DNA of 64,000 bases from Flavobacterium sp. M31R6 (GTDB taxonomy: Bacteria; Bacteroidota; Bacteroidia; Flavobacteriales; Flavobacteriaceae). A model generated the notes under the pieces. That model was not told where the DNA came from, did no database searches, and saw nothing but the letters and a program-made list of their open reading frames with translations. Every line of letters starts with the position of its first letter. Positions within the stretch are counted from its first letter, which is position 1. The translations under genes were made by a program, and so were the position numbers. The stretch spans positions 2,790,001-2,854,000 of the forward strand of contig NZ_CP054141.1 of NCBI RefSeq assembly GCF_013284035.1, given 5' to 3'. Positions 25,948 through 35,872 of the stretch are shown here, piece after piece.

Positions 25948-27882
25948 ATGCAAAATCAAACTCGTATAATTATAGAAAATGTTTTGCCACAACTCAATGG
26001 TGGCAGCTTTGCAATAAAAAGAATTGTAGGTCAAAAAGTAGTGGTCACCGCAGATGTTTTTTCAGATGGACATGATGTTATTCAGTGCTGCGTAAAATTC
26101 AAACACGAATCTGAAAACAATTGGCAAGATGTTCGAATGACACCTACACACAATGATGAATGGTTTGCCGAATTTCATGTTGAAAAGCAAGGGAAATATA
26201 CTTATTTTATTGAAGGATGGGTAGACTATGCATTGAACTGGCAACACGGTACCGAGCGAAAAATTAATGACAATCAATATGTAAAATCAGAATTACTGGA
26301 GGGTGCGGAATATATTCGAGCCATTCTTAATACTGTTGATGCTTCTGAAAATGAATATCTCAATCGACTCGTTTATTATTTCACAACAGAGTCTGAATAT
26401 GATAATGCTGTTCAAGAAGCAAAATCCGAAGAACTTACTAGAATTTTCAATAAATACCCAATACTCTTTTTAGAAAACAAATCGATAGATTTAGAAATAT
26501 ATGTCGATCGTAAAAAAGCACTTTTCAGTACTTGGTATGAATTTTTCCCACGTTCAGCATCTGAAGAAGATGGTAAACACGGTACTTTTAAAGATTGTGA
26601 AAGATTGCTACCCAGAGTTGCCGAAATGGGATTTGATACACTTTATTTCCCTCCAATTCATCCAATTGGTGAAGTGAATAGAAAAGGTAAAAACAATTCC
26701 ACAAATGCCGAATGTGGTGATGTTGGTTCTCCTTGGGGAATTGGCTCTCATCATGGTGGGCACAAATCAACTCATCCAGAATTAGGATCAATTGAAGATT
26801 TCAAAGAATTGGTTAAAAAAGCCCAAGATTTAGGAATCGAAGTAGCTATGGATTATGCCTTACAAGCCGCTCCGGATCATCCTTATGTAAAAGATTTTCC
26901 GCAATGGTTCAAATGGAGACCTGATGGAACGGTTCAATATGCCGAAAATCCACCAAAAAAATACCAAGATATTCAGCCTATTTATTTTGAAAGTTCCGAC
27001 TGGAAAAATCTTTGGAAAGAACTATTGGATGTTGCATTATTTTGGATTGAAGAATGCAATATTAAAATATATAGAGTTGATAATCCGCACACAAAGCCTT
27101 TTTACTTCTGGGGTTGGTTAATTGCCGAAATCAAAAAAAAGCATCCCGATGTTTTGTTTTTGGCAGAAGCTTTTACACGTCCGAAAATAATGAACGAATT
27201 GGCCAAACAAGGTTTCAGCCAGTCCTACACTTATTTCACATGGAGAAATTCCAAAAAAGAATTAACCGAATATGTTGAAGAGTTAACCCAAACAGAACAG
27301 AAAGAATTTTACAGACCTAATTTTTGGCCCAATACGCCAGACATTAATCCTTTTGCTTTGCAAAATGGAAACGAATCAGTTCACTTGCAAAAATACTTTT
27401 TGGCTGCAACCTTAAGTTCTAACGTTGGAATTTACGGCCCTGTTTTTGAATACATGGTCAGTACTCCAATGGCTCCTGGAAAAGAAGAATATCTTGATTC
27501 CGAAAAATACCAATACTACAAATGGGACTGGACAATTCAAAACAAACTCACCACTCTAATTGCACGCATCAATAACATCAGAAAAGAACAAATTTCGTTG
27601 CAACAAACCAATAATATTGTTTTTTGCGAGACCAATAATGACCAAGTAATAGCATATTATAAATTTGATGATGATAAACAAGATGAAACGCTGATGATCG
27701 TAAGCTTAGATGCATTTCACACAGGCAGAGCAATGATTAAACTGCCTTTAGACAAAATTGGAACTCAAAACATTAGAGTTACCGATTTGATTACTGGAAA
27801 TACCTATTCATGGGATAATGAATGGAATTATGTTGAACTTCCTCCAGAATTGCCTTTTCATCTATTTAAAATTCAGAAATAA
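25948..27882 (+). CDS. glgE: Alpha-1,4-glucan:maltose-1-phosphate maltosyltransferase
   Basis: A GH13_3 enzyme of 644 aa that transfers maltosyl units from maltose-1-phosphate to glucan. The N-terminal beta domain is followed by a TIM barrel: LYFPPIHPIGEVNRKGKNN, then the nucleophile in KIYRVDNPHTKPF and the acid in LFLAEAFTRPKIM, all matching GlgE. The start is placed at ATG 25948 (MQNQTRIIIENV), which fits the usual family N-terminus; an upstream in-frame ATG at 25927 would add seven residues. It shares one base with the maltokinase gene (TAATG). Confidence 0.93.
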   Translation: MQNQTRIIIENVLPQLNGGSFAIKRIVGQKVVVTADVFSDGHDVIQCCVKFKHESENNWQDVRMTPTHNDEWFAEFHVEKQGKYTYFIEGWVDYALNWQHGTERKINDNQYVKSELLEGAEYIRAILNTVDASENEYLNRLVYYFTTESEYDNAVQEAKSEELTRIFNKYPILFLENKSIDLEIYVDRKKALFSTWYEFFPRSASEEDGKHGTFKDCERLLPRVAEMGFDTLYFPPIHPIGEVNRKGKNNSTNAECGDVGSPWGIGSHHGGHKSTHPELGSIEDFKELVKKAQDLGIEVAMDYALQAAPDHPYVKDFPQWFKWRPDGTVQYAENPPKKYQDIQPIYFESSDWKNLWKELLDVALFWIEECNIKIYRVDNPHTKPFYFWGWLIAEIKKKHPDVLFLAEAFTRPKIMNELAKQGFSQSYTYFTWRNSKKELTEYVEELTQTEQKEFYRPNFWPNTPDINPFALQNGNESVHLQKYFLAATLSSNVGIYGPVFEYMVSTPMAPGKEEYLDSEKYQYYKWDWTIQNKLTTLIARINNIRKEQISLQQTNNIVFCETNNDQVIAYYKFDDDKQDETLMIVSLDAFHTGRAMIKLPLDKIGTQNIRVTDLITGNTYSWDNEWNYVELPPELPFHLFKIQK

Positions 27883-29507
27883 TGGTTGATAAAATTAACG
27901 AAGCCGAATATCAAAATCCGTTTGTATTTCATACAGATTGGGAAGATGCGCTTGAAGACGAAAATTTTAATAAAATTTTTGCCTCCGATATTTTAGAAAA
28001 TTACATTATCAATAAAAGATGGTACGGAGGCAAAGCCAGTACTTTAAAATATATTGAGATTGTGCATTCTTTTAAAATAGCTTCAAATGACAATACATAT
28101 TACGGCGTTTTATTAGAAGTTAATTTTAAAGAAGCCTTTTATCAACATTACTTCATGCCATTGGCTTTTATGTCTGAAGAGGATTTAGATACCAATACCG
28201 TTATTGCTCCAGTTATTATGAACGAGCAGGAGGGATATCTCGTGGATGCTTTACATCAAGAAGATTTTAGAAAATTACTTTTTGATAAAATCATCCATTC
28301 CAAAAAAAATGAAGAGTCAAAAGTTACTTTTCACAAAGGAAAAGCATTGCATAGCAAAGAATATATTTCATCTCACTTTATGGGAGTAGAACAAAGTAAT
28401 ACTTCTATAGTTTACAATGATAATCTTGTTCTGAAAATTTTCAGAAGAATTTACATCAGCATGAATCCTGATTATGAAATTAGCCGGTTCCTTACTGAAA
28501 GAATGAATTTTAAGCATTCACCTGCTTATACAGGAAGCATTAGTATAGTTTCCTCTGATGGAAATATTACCCTTGGTTTAATGCAAGAATTAGTTCCAAA
28601 TCAAGGAGATGCATGGAAATATATGTTGGAAGAAGTAGATCGAATTTTCGATAATTTGAATGCCAAAAAAATTTTAATAAGTAAACTTCCGGATATAGAT
28701 TTGTTCAAAAGATTAAAATTAAATGATGTTCCGCATGAAATCATTGATTGGGCAGGATTGAGTATTTTTCTAAAAATCCAAACCTTGGCTACAAGAACTG
28801 CCGAAATGCATATTGCTTTGGGTAGTGATATTCATGAAACAGCATTTACACCCCTTACTTATAATGGAGATTATTCTGTTTGGTTAAAAAACAGATTAAC
28901 CTATCAGTTTCAAAACCGCTTAAATATTTTGGAAAACAATTTGCATAAATTGGATGGTTTAGCTTTAGAGTTAGCCAATCAATTTTTGGATCATAAAAAA
29001 GAAATAAGAAAAGCGTTCCTTGATTTTGACTGGACACAAATGAAATCAGAGCGGATTCGTATTCATGGAGATTACCATTTAGGCCAAGTTTTGGTTAATG
29101 GAGATGATTTTTATATACTCGATTTTGAAGGTGAGCCAGAAAGCACAATTCGCGACCGTAAAGTAAAACAACCTCCTTTAAAAGATGTTGCAGGAATGTT
29201 TCGTTCTTTTCATTACTCTATTTATGCCACTATTTTTAACAGTAATGATAAATATCCGTATGAACAAGAAGAACTTTTTCAAGCTAGCGAAATTTTATAT
29301 AAATATTTTGTTGGCGTTTTTCTGAATACATACGTCGAAGTGGCTCAAGCAGGTAATCTAAATATTGGATATCAAAAAGAAATTGATTTTTTATTAAGAT
29401 ATTGTCTTCTGGAAAAAGCTATATATGAACTGGGCTATGAATTAAATTCCAGACCTAGATGGTCTGTGATTCCTTTGAGAGGAATTGCTAGTATAATGAA
29501 TTTTTAA
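27882..29507 (+). CDS. Maltokinase (Pep2/Mak1-like)
   Basis: A 541-aa kinase of the aminoglycoside-phosphotransferase-like fold that phosphorylates maltose to maltose-1-phosphate, the GlgE substrate. An N-terminal cap domain with INKRWYGGKAS is characteristic; the catalytic loop is RIHGDYHLGQVL and the metal-binding segment ILDFEGEP. In many bacteria this domain is fused to trehalose synthase; here it is free and no treS is in the window. Its start overlaps the glgE stop by one base. Confidence 0.9.
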   Translation: MVDKINEAEYQNPFVFHTDWEDALEDENFNKIFASDILENYIINKRWYGGKASTLKYIEIVHSFKIASNDNTYYGVLLEVNFKEAFYQHYFMPLAFMSEEDLDTNTVIAPVIMNEQEGYLVDALHQEDFRKLLFDKIIHSKKNEESKVTFHKGKALHSKEYISSHFMGVEQSNTSIVYNDNLVLKIFRRIYISMNPDYEISRFLTERMNFKHSPAYTGSISIVSSDGNITLGLMQELVPNQGDAWKYMLEEVDRIFDNLNAKKILISKLPDIDLFKRLKLNDVPHEIIDWAGLSIFLKIQTLATRTAEMHIALGSDIHETAFTPLTYNGDYSVWLKNRLTYQFQNRLNILENNLHKLDGLALELANQFLDHKKEIRKAFLDFDWTQMKSERIRIHGDYHLGQVLVNGDDFYILDFEGEPESTIRDRKVKQPPLKDVAGMFRSFHYSIYATIFNSNDKYPYEQEELFQASEILYKYFVGVFLNTYVEVAQAGNLNIGYQKEIDFLLRYCLLEKAIYELGYELNSRPRWSVIPLRGIASIMNF

Positions 29508-29552
29508 TAGAAATTAGTTGATTACAATTTCAACAAAAAATAAAACACAAAA

Positions 29553-31460
29553 ATGAACAAAGTACAAACCCATTCGCTTTTTACAGATTTTGACATTGAT
29601 TTATTCAAAGCAGGGAAACATTTTAGACTTTACGAAAAATTAGGAGCACATCTTATTGAAGTTGATGGAGTAAAAGGTGTTTATTTCGCCGTATGGGCGC
29701 CATCGGCAAGAACAGTTTCAGTAATTGGTGACTTCAACTACTGGATTCAAGGTGAACACCCATTGCAGGTGCGTTGGGATTCATCAGGAATTTGGGAAGG
29801 TTTTATTCCCGGAATCGAGCAAGGGACTACCTATAAATATAAAATACAATCCAACAACGGAGGTATAATTACAGAAAAAGCAGATCCATTTGCTTTTTAT
29901 TGCGAAAAACCACCTCATACTGCTTCGGTTATTTGGGATCTTGACTATAAATGGAAAGACAAAAAATGGATGCAAACCCGCAAAGAACATAATGACTTAA
30001 ATAAACCGTATTCAGTTTATGAAGTTCATTTAGGTTCATGGAAAAGACATGGAGAAGAAAATCGATTTTTAACCTATTTAGAGTTTGCCGAAGATCTTGT
30101 AAAATATGTAAAAGAAACTGGATTTACTCATGTGGAGTTCATGCCGGTTATGGAATATCCTTATGATCCATCCTGGGGCTATCAATTAGTTGGATATTTT
30201 GCACCAACTTCCCGTTTTGGGGAACCACAGGATTTTATGGTATTGGTGGATAAATTACATCAGGCTGGGATTGGCGTGATTTTGGACTGGGTTCCTTCTC
30301 ATTTTCCTGATGATGCCCATGGATTAGGTTTCTTCGACGGATCCAATTTATTTGAACATCCGGATCGTAGAAAAGGATATCATCCTGATTGGAAAAGTTT
30401 AGTTTTTAATTATGGACGAAATGAAGTTCGTTCCTTTCTAATTAGTAATGCGCTGTTTTGGCTGCAACATTATCATATCGATGGACTTAGAGTCGATGCA
30501 GTTGCATCTATGTTGTATTTGGATTATTCCAGAGAAGAAGGGGAGTGGGAACCTAATATTTATGGTGGAAGAGAAAATTTGGATACCATTAGCTTTTTGA
30601 AAGATTTTAATGAAGCCGTATATGCTAATTATGATGGGGTACAAACAATCGCCGAAGAAAGTACTTCTTTTCCAATGGTTTCAAGACCTACATTTGTTGG
30701 GGGATTAGGTTTTGGGATGAAATGGATGATGGGTTGGATGCATGATACATTGGAATATTTTCAAAAGGAAACGGTCTATAGAAAATACCACCAAAATGAT
30801 TTGACATTCTCCATGACATATACCTACACCGAAAATTTTATGTTGCCGCTTTCACATGATGAAGTGGTATACGGAAAAAGATCTATTGCAGGAAGAATGC
30901 CTGGGGACGAATGGCAAAAATTTGCCAATCTGCGATTACTTTATGGCTATATGTTTATGCATCCCGGAACCAAATTATTATTCATGGGAGCCGAATTTGG
31001 ACAAAGCAGCGAATGGAATTTTGAAAGTAGTTTAGATTGGCATTTGTTGCAATATCCATTTCATGAAGGGATAAAAAAGGTCATCACCAAACTTAATAAA
31101 TTATATAAAACAGAGCCTGCTTTATATGAAAAACAGTTTAGCCCTGAAGGTTTTGAATGGATTAATTATTCAGATCATGAAAATGCGGTAATGTCGTTTA
31201 TTAGAAAAGGAAACAATCCCGAAGACAATTTAATAGTTGTTCTTAATTTTACCGAAGTAGTGCGTGAAAATTATCGAATAGGTGTACATAAAACAGGGAA
31301 ACTTGTAGAACTATTCAATAGTGATGATTCTGATTTTGGCGGAAGCGGAGTAAAAAATACAAAAAAACTAAGTATTGAAACCAATCCTTATGATGGTAAA
31401 GAATATTCTACCGCTTTATTACTTCCACCACTAAGTGTTGTGATTTTTAAAATATCCTAG
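29553..31460 (+). CDS. glgB: 1,4-alpha-glucan branching enzyme
   Basis: A 635-aa GH13 branching enzyme. An N-terminal CBM48 domain (VYFAVWAPSARTVSVIGDFN) precedes the catalytic barrel, with the nucleophile in HIDGLRVDAVASMLY, the acid in QTIAEESTSFP and the third acidic residue in LPLSHDEVVYGK. A C-terminal all-beta domain closes the protein. It introduces alpha-1,6 branches and completes both glucan routes of this cluster. It lies 45 nt after the maltokinase gene. Confidence 0.96.
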   Translation: MNKVQTHSLFTDFDIDLFKAGKHFRLYEKLGAHLIEVDGVKGVYFAVWAPSARTVSVIGDFNYWIQGEHPLQVRWDSSGIWEGFIPGIEQGTTYKYKIQSNNGGIITEKADPFAFYCEKPPHTASVIWDLDYKWKDKKWMQTRKEHNDLNKPYSVYEVHLGSWKRHGEENRFLTYLEFAEDLVKYVKETGFTHVEFMPVMEYPYDPSWGYQLVGYFAPTSRFGEPQDFMVLVDKLHQAGIGVILDWVPSHFPDDAHGLGFFDGSNLFEHPDRRKGYHPDWKSLVFNYGRNEVRSFLISNALFWLQHYHIDGLRVDAVASMLYLDYSREEGEWEPNIYGGRENLDTISFLKDFNEAVYANYDGVQTIAEESTSFPMVSRPTFVGGLGFGMKWMMGWMHDTLEYFQKETVYRKYHQNDLTFSMTYTYTENFMLPLSHDEVVYGKRSIAGRMPGDEWQKFANLRLLYGYMFMHPGTKLLFMGAEFGQSSEWNFESSLDWHLLQYPFHEGIKKVITKLNKLYKTEPALYEKQFSPEGFEWINYSDHENAVMSFIRKGNNPEDNLIVVLNFTEVVRENYRIGVHKTGKLVELFNSDDSDFGGSGVKNTKKLSIETNPYDGKEYSTALLLPPLSVVIFKIS

Positions 31461-31493
31461 AGCAATAATTTTTAATAATTATCGGAAAGTTGA

Positions 31494-31501
31494 TACTTTT
31501 G
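31494..31501 (+). promoter_or_regulatory. Possible promoter (-7) of the M48 protease gene
   Basis: TACTTTTG fits TAnnTTTG; it would give a leader of about 60 nt. No clear -33 element. Confidence 0.4.
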
Positions 31502-31569
31502 AATTTAATTATGTAAAATATAAAACTAATAAAAGTTGCATTTTTGTATAGATATTTAAAGATAAGATT

Positions 31570-32385
31570 ATGAAAAAATATTTATTAATAGGTGCAGGTG
31601 TAATTGGTTTATTTTATGCTTGCGCTACTAATCCTATAACAGGGAAAAACGAACTAAATTTTGTTTCCAACACTGAATTATTTCCTTCTTCATTCCAACA
31701 ATATGGAACTTTTTTGAAGGAGAATAAAATAATTTCGGGAACGGCTGATGCCAAAAGGGTAGAAGTAGTTGGATTAAAAATTAAAACAGCGGCTGAAAAA
31801 TATTTAGCTTATCTGGGACAGACCGGATATTTAAATGGTTACCAATGGGAGTATAAATTAATTGACAGCAAAGAAATTAACGCCTGGTGTATGCCTGGAG
31901 GAAAAATCGTTGTTTATTCAGGAATTTTACCAATAACTAAAGATGAAGCTGGTTTAGCAACCGTTTTAGGACACGAGGTTTCTCATGCATTGGCAAATCA
32001 TGGCGCACAAAGAATGAGTGCCTCACAATTGCAAGAATTAGGTGCAGTAGGAGTTGCAGTTGCGACAGGTCAGCAAAGTGCTGAAAAACAACAAATGTGG
32101 CAACAATATTATGGTTTAGGTTCTGAAGTAGGAGTAATGCTTCCATTTAGTCGAAACCATGAAAGCGAAGCCGATAAAATTGGACTTACTTTAATGGCAA
32201 TAGCTGGTTACAATCCAGATGAAGCTATTGTTTTTTGGCAAAGAATGACAACACAATCGGGAGGTCAATCACCACCAGAATTCTTAAGTACACACCCTTC
32301 TGATGCTACAAGAATGGCAAATTTAAAGGCATTGATTCCAGAAGCAAGAGCAATGGCTGCAAAAGTTAATGCCTCTTATAAATAA
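31570..32385 (+). CDS. M48 family metalloprotease, lipoprotein (LoiP/YggG-like)
   Basis: A 271-aa zinc protease. A lipobox is seen at the N-terminus (LFYAC, Cys at about residue 18), so it is probably anchored to a membrane facing the periplasm. The active site is LGHEVSHALANHG (HExxH) with the third zinc ligand in NHESEADKIGL, as in M48 peptidases. It likely takes part in envelope quality control; the target proteins are unknown. A hairpin terminator follows. Confidence 0.93.
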   Translation: MKKYLLIGAGVIGLFYACATNPITGKNELNFVSNTELFPSSFQQYGTFLKENKIISGTADAKRVEVVGLKIKTAAEKYLAYLGQTGYLNGYQWEYKLIDSKEINAWCMPGGKIVVYSGILPITKDEAGLATVLGHEVSHALANHGAQRMSASQLQELGAVGVAVATGQQSAEKQQMWQQYYGLGSEVGVMLPFSRNHESEADKIGLTLMAIAGYNPDEAIVFWQRMTTQSGGQSPPEFLSTHPSDATRMANLKALIPEARAMAAKVNASYK

Positions 32386-32423
32386 TTACCATCAGCAATA
32401 ATTAAATTTTTAGAACTATTTAG

Positions 32424-32451
32424 GCTATTCTTTTTAAGAATAGCTTTTTTT
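32424..32451 (+). terminator. Terminator of the M48 protease gene
   Basis: Stem GCTATTCTT / AAGAATAGC with a 3-nt loop and seven T. Confidence 0.88.
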
Positions 32452-32572
32452 ATAAATCATATTGAACCCAATAATAGTAATAATTTATTATTAAAAATTT
32501 AATATATGAAAAAACGCTATTTATTGTTATTCCAACTGAAAAATAAATAAATTCGCAAATAAAAAAACAAAC

Positions 32573-33898
32573 ATGGCAGAATTAGCAAAAGGAAGCAAAA
32601 AGTTATTGAATGCATGGGCATTTTACGATTGGGCAAATTCAGTATACCCATTGGTAATTTCTTCGGCCATATTTCCAATCTTTTATGAATCTTTATTTTC
32701 AGACAGAGATCATTATATAGCCGTTTTTGGAATGAATTTAAAAAATTCGGCGTTAATTAGCTTTGTTACCGCTGCAGCGTTTCTGATGGTTGCCCTTTTT
32801 TCACCTTTATTATCTGGAATTGCCGATTATGTTGGGAATAAAAAATCTTTCATGAAATTCTTCTGCTATACTGGAGCTCTTTCTTGTATTGGTCTAAACT
32901 GGTTTAGTCTAGATAATATTTATGTCGGACTATTTTTTTACTTTTTCGGATTAATCGGCTTCTGGGGAAGTTTAGTTTTTTATAATTCTTATTTACCAGA
33001 TATCGCTTTCAACGAACAGCAAGATGCGGTCAGTGCCAAAGGATATTCTCTAGGATACATTGGGAGTGTGATTTTATTAATAGTAAATCTTGCTATGGTA
33101 ATGATGCCCGATACTTTTGGAATAACCGGAAATACTAAAGGCGAAGCCGCAATGAAAGCAATGAAATATTCCTTTGTAATGGTTGGAGTTTGGTGGATTC
33201 TATTCAGTCAATATACCTATTATTTTTTGCCAAAAGGAAATAAAAATACAGACCGAAAAGTGACCAAAGCTGTTGTCTTTAATGGTTTTAAAGAATTGAA
33301 AAAAGTTTGGGGATTATTGGAAGCCAACATTCCGCTAAAAAGATATTTACTTAGCTTTTTTGTTTACAGCATGGCCGTTCAAACCGTAATGCTTATTGCT
33401 ACTTATTTTGGTTCTCAAGAAATTGCTTGGGAGTCAGCAAGTCAAAGTCAAACTGGTTTAATTATATGTATTTTATTGATACAAATTATTGCTGTGGTTG
33501 GAGCTATTTTAACATCAAAAGCATCAGCTAAATTTGGAAACATTCCAACCCTTATTGTAATTAATTGTTTTTGGGTTATACTTTGTTCTGCTGCTTATTT
33601 TATTGTAACTCCTAATCAATTTTATATCATGGCTGCACTTGTGGGACTTGTAATGGGTGGAATTCAGGCTTTGTCACGTTCTACCTATTCCAAACTTTTG
33701 CCAGAAACAGAAGATACTGCTTCTTTTTTCAGCTTTTATGATGTTACCGAAAAAATCGGGATTGTAATTGGGATGTGTGTGTATGGTGCCATTGATCAAA
33801 TTACCGGAAGCCCAAGACTCGCAATTGTGTTTTTGGCTGTGTTTTTTGTAATTGGCGTTTTACTTTTGAATAGAGTTCCCAAAAAAGAGAACAAATAG
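32573..33898 (+). CDS. MFS transporter of the UMF1 (Atg22-like) family
   Basis: A 441-aa inner-membrane protein with about 12 hydrophobic segments. The N-terminus NAWAFYDWANSVYPLVISSA is diagnostic for the UMF1 family, and QALSRSTYSKLLPETEDTAS marks the C-terminal half. In yeast the Atg22 relatives export amino acids from the vacuole; the substrate in bacteria is not known. It stands alone between two terminators. Confidence 0.88.
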   Translation: MAELAKGSKKLLNAWAFYDWANSVYPLVISSAIFPIFYESLFSDRDHYIAVFGMNLKNSALISFVTAAAFLMVALFSPLLSGIADYVGNKKSFMKFFCYTGALSCIGLNWFSLDNIYVGLFFYFFGLIGFWGSLVFYNSYLPDIAFNEQQDAVSAKGYSLGYIGSVILLIVNLAMVMMPDTFGITGNTKGEAAMKAMKYSFVMVGVWWILFSQYTYYFLPKGNKNTDRKVTKAVVFNGFKELKKVWGLLEANIPLKRYLLSFFVYSMAVQTVMLIATYFGSQEIAWESASQSQTGLIICILLIQIIAVVGAILTSKASAKFGNIPTLIVINCFWVILCSAAYFIVTPNQFYIMAALVGLVMGGIQALSRSTYSKLLPETEDTASFFSFYDVTEKIGIVIGMCVYGAIDQITGSPRLAIVFLAVFFVIGVLLLNRVPKKENK

Positions 33899-33947
33899 TT
33901 TTCTAAACGAATTTCGTTTCAAAAGCCTTTTTTTACACAGAACGCAT

Positions 33948-34003
33948 AAAAATACCACAGATTCATGGATTTTTATATAATCCACAAATCTGCGGTATTT
34001 TTT
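33948..34003. terminator. Bidirectional terminator
   Basis: AATACCACAGATT pairs with AATCTGCGGTATT (one mismatch) and an inner stem GGAT/ATCC extends it; A-run on one side, T-run on the other. It separates the MFS gene from the convergent DUF2807 gene. Confidence 0.8.
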
Positions 34004-34013
34004 TTAGTTTTTA

Positions 34014-34733
34014 TTATACTTTTGAAATATCACCAGAGCCACTCACTTTGGTGTCTTTTGTTTTAGGATCTCCTTTGTATTCAATATCTCCAGAACCTGA
34101 AACTCTTGCAAATAAACTCTCACTACAATTTACTTTCATATCTCCTGAACCTGAAATCGTAAGATTCGCATTTTTTGTTGTCAAATTAATAGCGTTCACA
34201 TCTCCTGAACCTGAAGTTTTTGAAACAAAATTATCCGAACTCCCTGTTAAAACAACGTCTCCGGAACCACTCAAATTGGATTCAAAATCGGTTGCCTTAA
34301 CATCTAAAGTCAAATCACCAGAACCTGATAATTTAGCTTTAAAAGTAGGACTGACGATGGTATTTTTAGAGCTGACGTCTCCAGATCCGGAAAGAGAAAC
34401 TGAACTTATTTGTTCAAAAGGCACTGTCACAATCAGCTTCTTCTTTGTGTCGATTTGAACATTTTTCTCGTTGGAAATTTTCAATACATTTCCGGTCACT
34501 TCAACTATGATGTGAGGGATTATATTTTCCTCCCCTTCAATAGTTAATGCACCTTCAGTTCCCGAAACCAAAACCACATCAAAAGAACCTGTAAGAACTA
34601 TTTCGTCATATCCCGCAGTAGTTCTTTTCTCAGTAACTACTTTTCCGTTACCTTTTATTCTTGACCATTGTGCATTTGCAATTGTTGTAAAAAACAAAGC
34701 ACTAAAAACAACTAATAAAATCGATTTTTTCAT
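34014..34733 (-). CDS. DUF2807 (head-GIN) surface protein with SGSGD repeats
   Basis: A 239-aa exported protein with signal peptide MKKSILLVVFSALFFTTIAN. The mature part is a DUF2807 / head-GIN domain, thought to fold as a beta-helix-like roll. The motif SGSGD occurs seven times, spaced 12-21 residues (LSGSGDV, LSGSGDL, LSGSGDV, TSGSGDV, ISGSGDM, VSGSGDI, VSGSGDI), each likely at a turn of the coil. It is the last gene of a four-gene set with an ECF sigma factor, a probable anti-sigma factor and another exported protein, so it may be part of that regulon. Function unknown; an adhesin role is often proposed. Confidence 0.85.
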   Translation of the reverse strand: MKKSILLVVFSALFFTTIANAQWSRIKGNGKVVTEKRTTAGYDEIVLTGSFDVVLVSGTEGALTIEGEENIIPHIIVEVTGNVLKISNEKNVQIDTKKKLIVTVPFEQISSVSLSGSGDVSSKNTIVSPTFKAKLSGSGDLTLDVKATDFESNLSGSGDVVLTGSSDNFVSKTSGSGDVNAINLTTKNANLTISGSGDMKVNCSESLFARVSGSGDIEYKGDPKTKDTKVSGSGDISKV

Positions 34734-34801
34734 TTTTTATTGATTAAAATTATTGATTGATTATTGAAACCTTTTTGCCATTGCTATTGAAATTAAATTA
34801 A

Positions 34802-35872
34802 CTATTGAACTTCTTTTTTATACAATTTTACATTACCATAATCGGAGGTAATTGAAATCTTGTTTTCTCCTTTTTTCTTGTAAAATCCGCTGACTCTTTT
34901 AGTGTAATTAGTTTCTTCTCTTGAATTTACGCTCAACTCGTTGTCATATTTAAAATCGCCATATCTTACCGATACATCAAAATCAAAGGCATAATTAGAT
35001 TGGAAACCAATATCAATCCCTGTGTAACCTGCCACAATGTTTATATTATTCGCTTTGGGCTGAATGGCATCAATCGAGATATTACTGTATTTTGTGTTTA
35101 ACTTCATTTGATTTGACACAGAACCCACATCAATAGTCAGATAATTTCCATTTCCATCCAATGAATTGATTTTTTTGATTCTAACACTACCATATTTACT
35201 GTTGTATTTTACATCATTCCCTTCGTTGATCTCAATTTCAGAATAATCCGAAAGTAAATCAAGTTTGGCTACTTCATTCATTTTTAATCCAGAATATTTA
35301 GAAGTTATTGCTCCGTTTTTTAGATATTCAATAGTAGAACTTGAACAATAACCAATTTGTACGGTATTATTATTACCGTTTAATTTTCCCAAATTAATTT
35401 TTCCGTATTTACAATTGATGTCAGTAGTGGAAAAGAGATCTGAAGTACCAATATTTCCGTACTTGTTATTCAATTTCACAGTCCCGTTCTTAGGAATCTT
35501 GATAGTGTAATTGATTTCGAAATTATTATTTCTCCCATTGGTTTTTGTGCTCATATTTCCAAAAACAGTTTTGGCGCTAACCATGCTTTTTAAAGCTACA
35601 AAATCCACATCGATACCAGCTAATTTTTCGTTAACCCATTTCTCATTATCGCCACTGACCTTAATGAGAACTTCAATTTCAATTTTATCCTCATTCCAAG
35701 TGGTCACAAAAATACTTCCATAGGAGTTCTCAATATTTATTCCCGCATCGCTGTTCACGATATAGGCTTTATTGATAACTTTTTGTTTTGTATAATTAAA
35801 ATCATCATTCGAAAATCCTAAAAAAGGGATTAACAAAAGAAGTAATAGTAGTATGTTAAATTGTTTTTTCAT
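34802..35872 (-). CDS. Exported DUF4097-like protein
   Basis: A 356-aa protein with a clear signal peptide (MKKQFNILLLLLLLIPFLGF). The rest is rich in beta-strand patterns with repeated N-x-YG units (ENSYGSIFV, NNKYGNIGT, NCKYGKINL, NSKYGSVRI, SVRYGDFKY, TSDYGNVKL), resembling the DUF4097 beta-helix adhesin domain. It overlaps the preceding anti-sigma-like gene by 17 nt. Secretion and fold are fairly clear; the function is not. Confidence 0.75.
   Translation of the reverse strand: MKKQFNILLLLLLLIPFLGFSNDDFNYTKQKVINKAYIVNSDAGINIENSYGSIFVTTWNEDKIEIEVLIKVSGDNEKWVNEKLAGIDVDFVALKSMVSAKTVFGNMSTKTNGRNNNFEINYTIKIPKNGTVKLNNKYGNIGTSDLFSTTDINCKYGKINLGKLNGNNNTVQIGYCSSSTIEYLKNGAITSKYSGLKMNEVAKLDLLSDYSEIEINEGNDVKYNSKYGSVRIKKINSLDGNGNYLTIDVGSVSNQMKLNTKYSNISIDAIQPKANNINIVAGYTGIDIGFQSNYAFDFDVSVRYGDFKYDNELSVNSREETNYTKRVSGFYKKKGENKISITSDYGNVKLYKKEVQ

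Noticed and set aside
34048..34458. 136-codon plus-strand ORF with SPEPE repeats
   Set aside because: It is the antisense reading of the SGSGD repeats of the DUF2807 gene.
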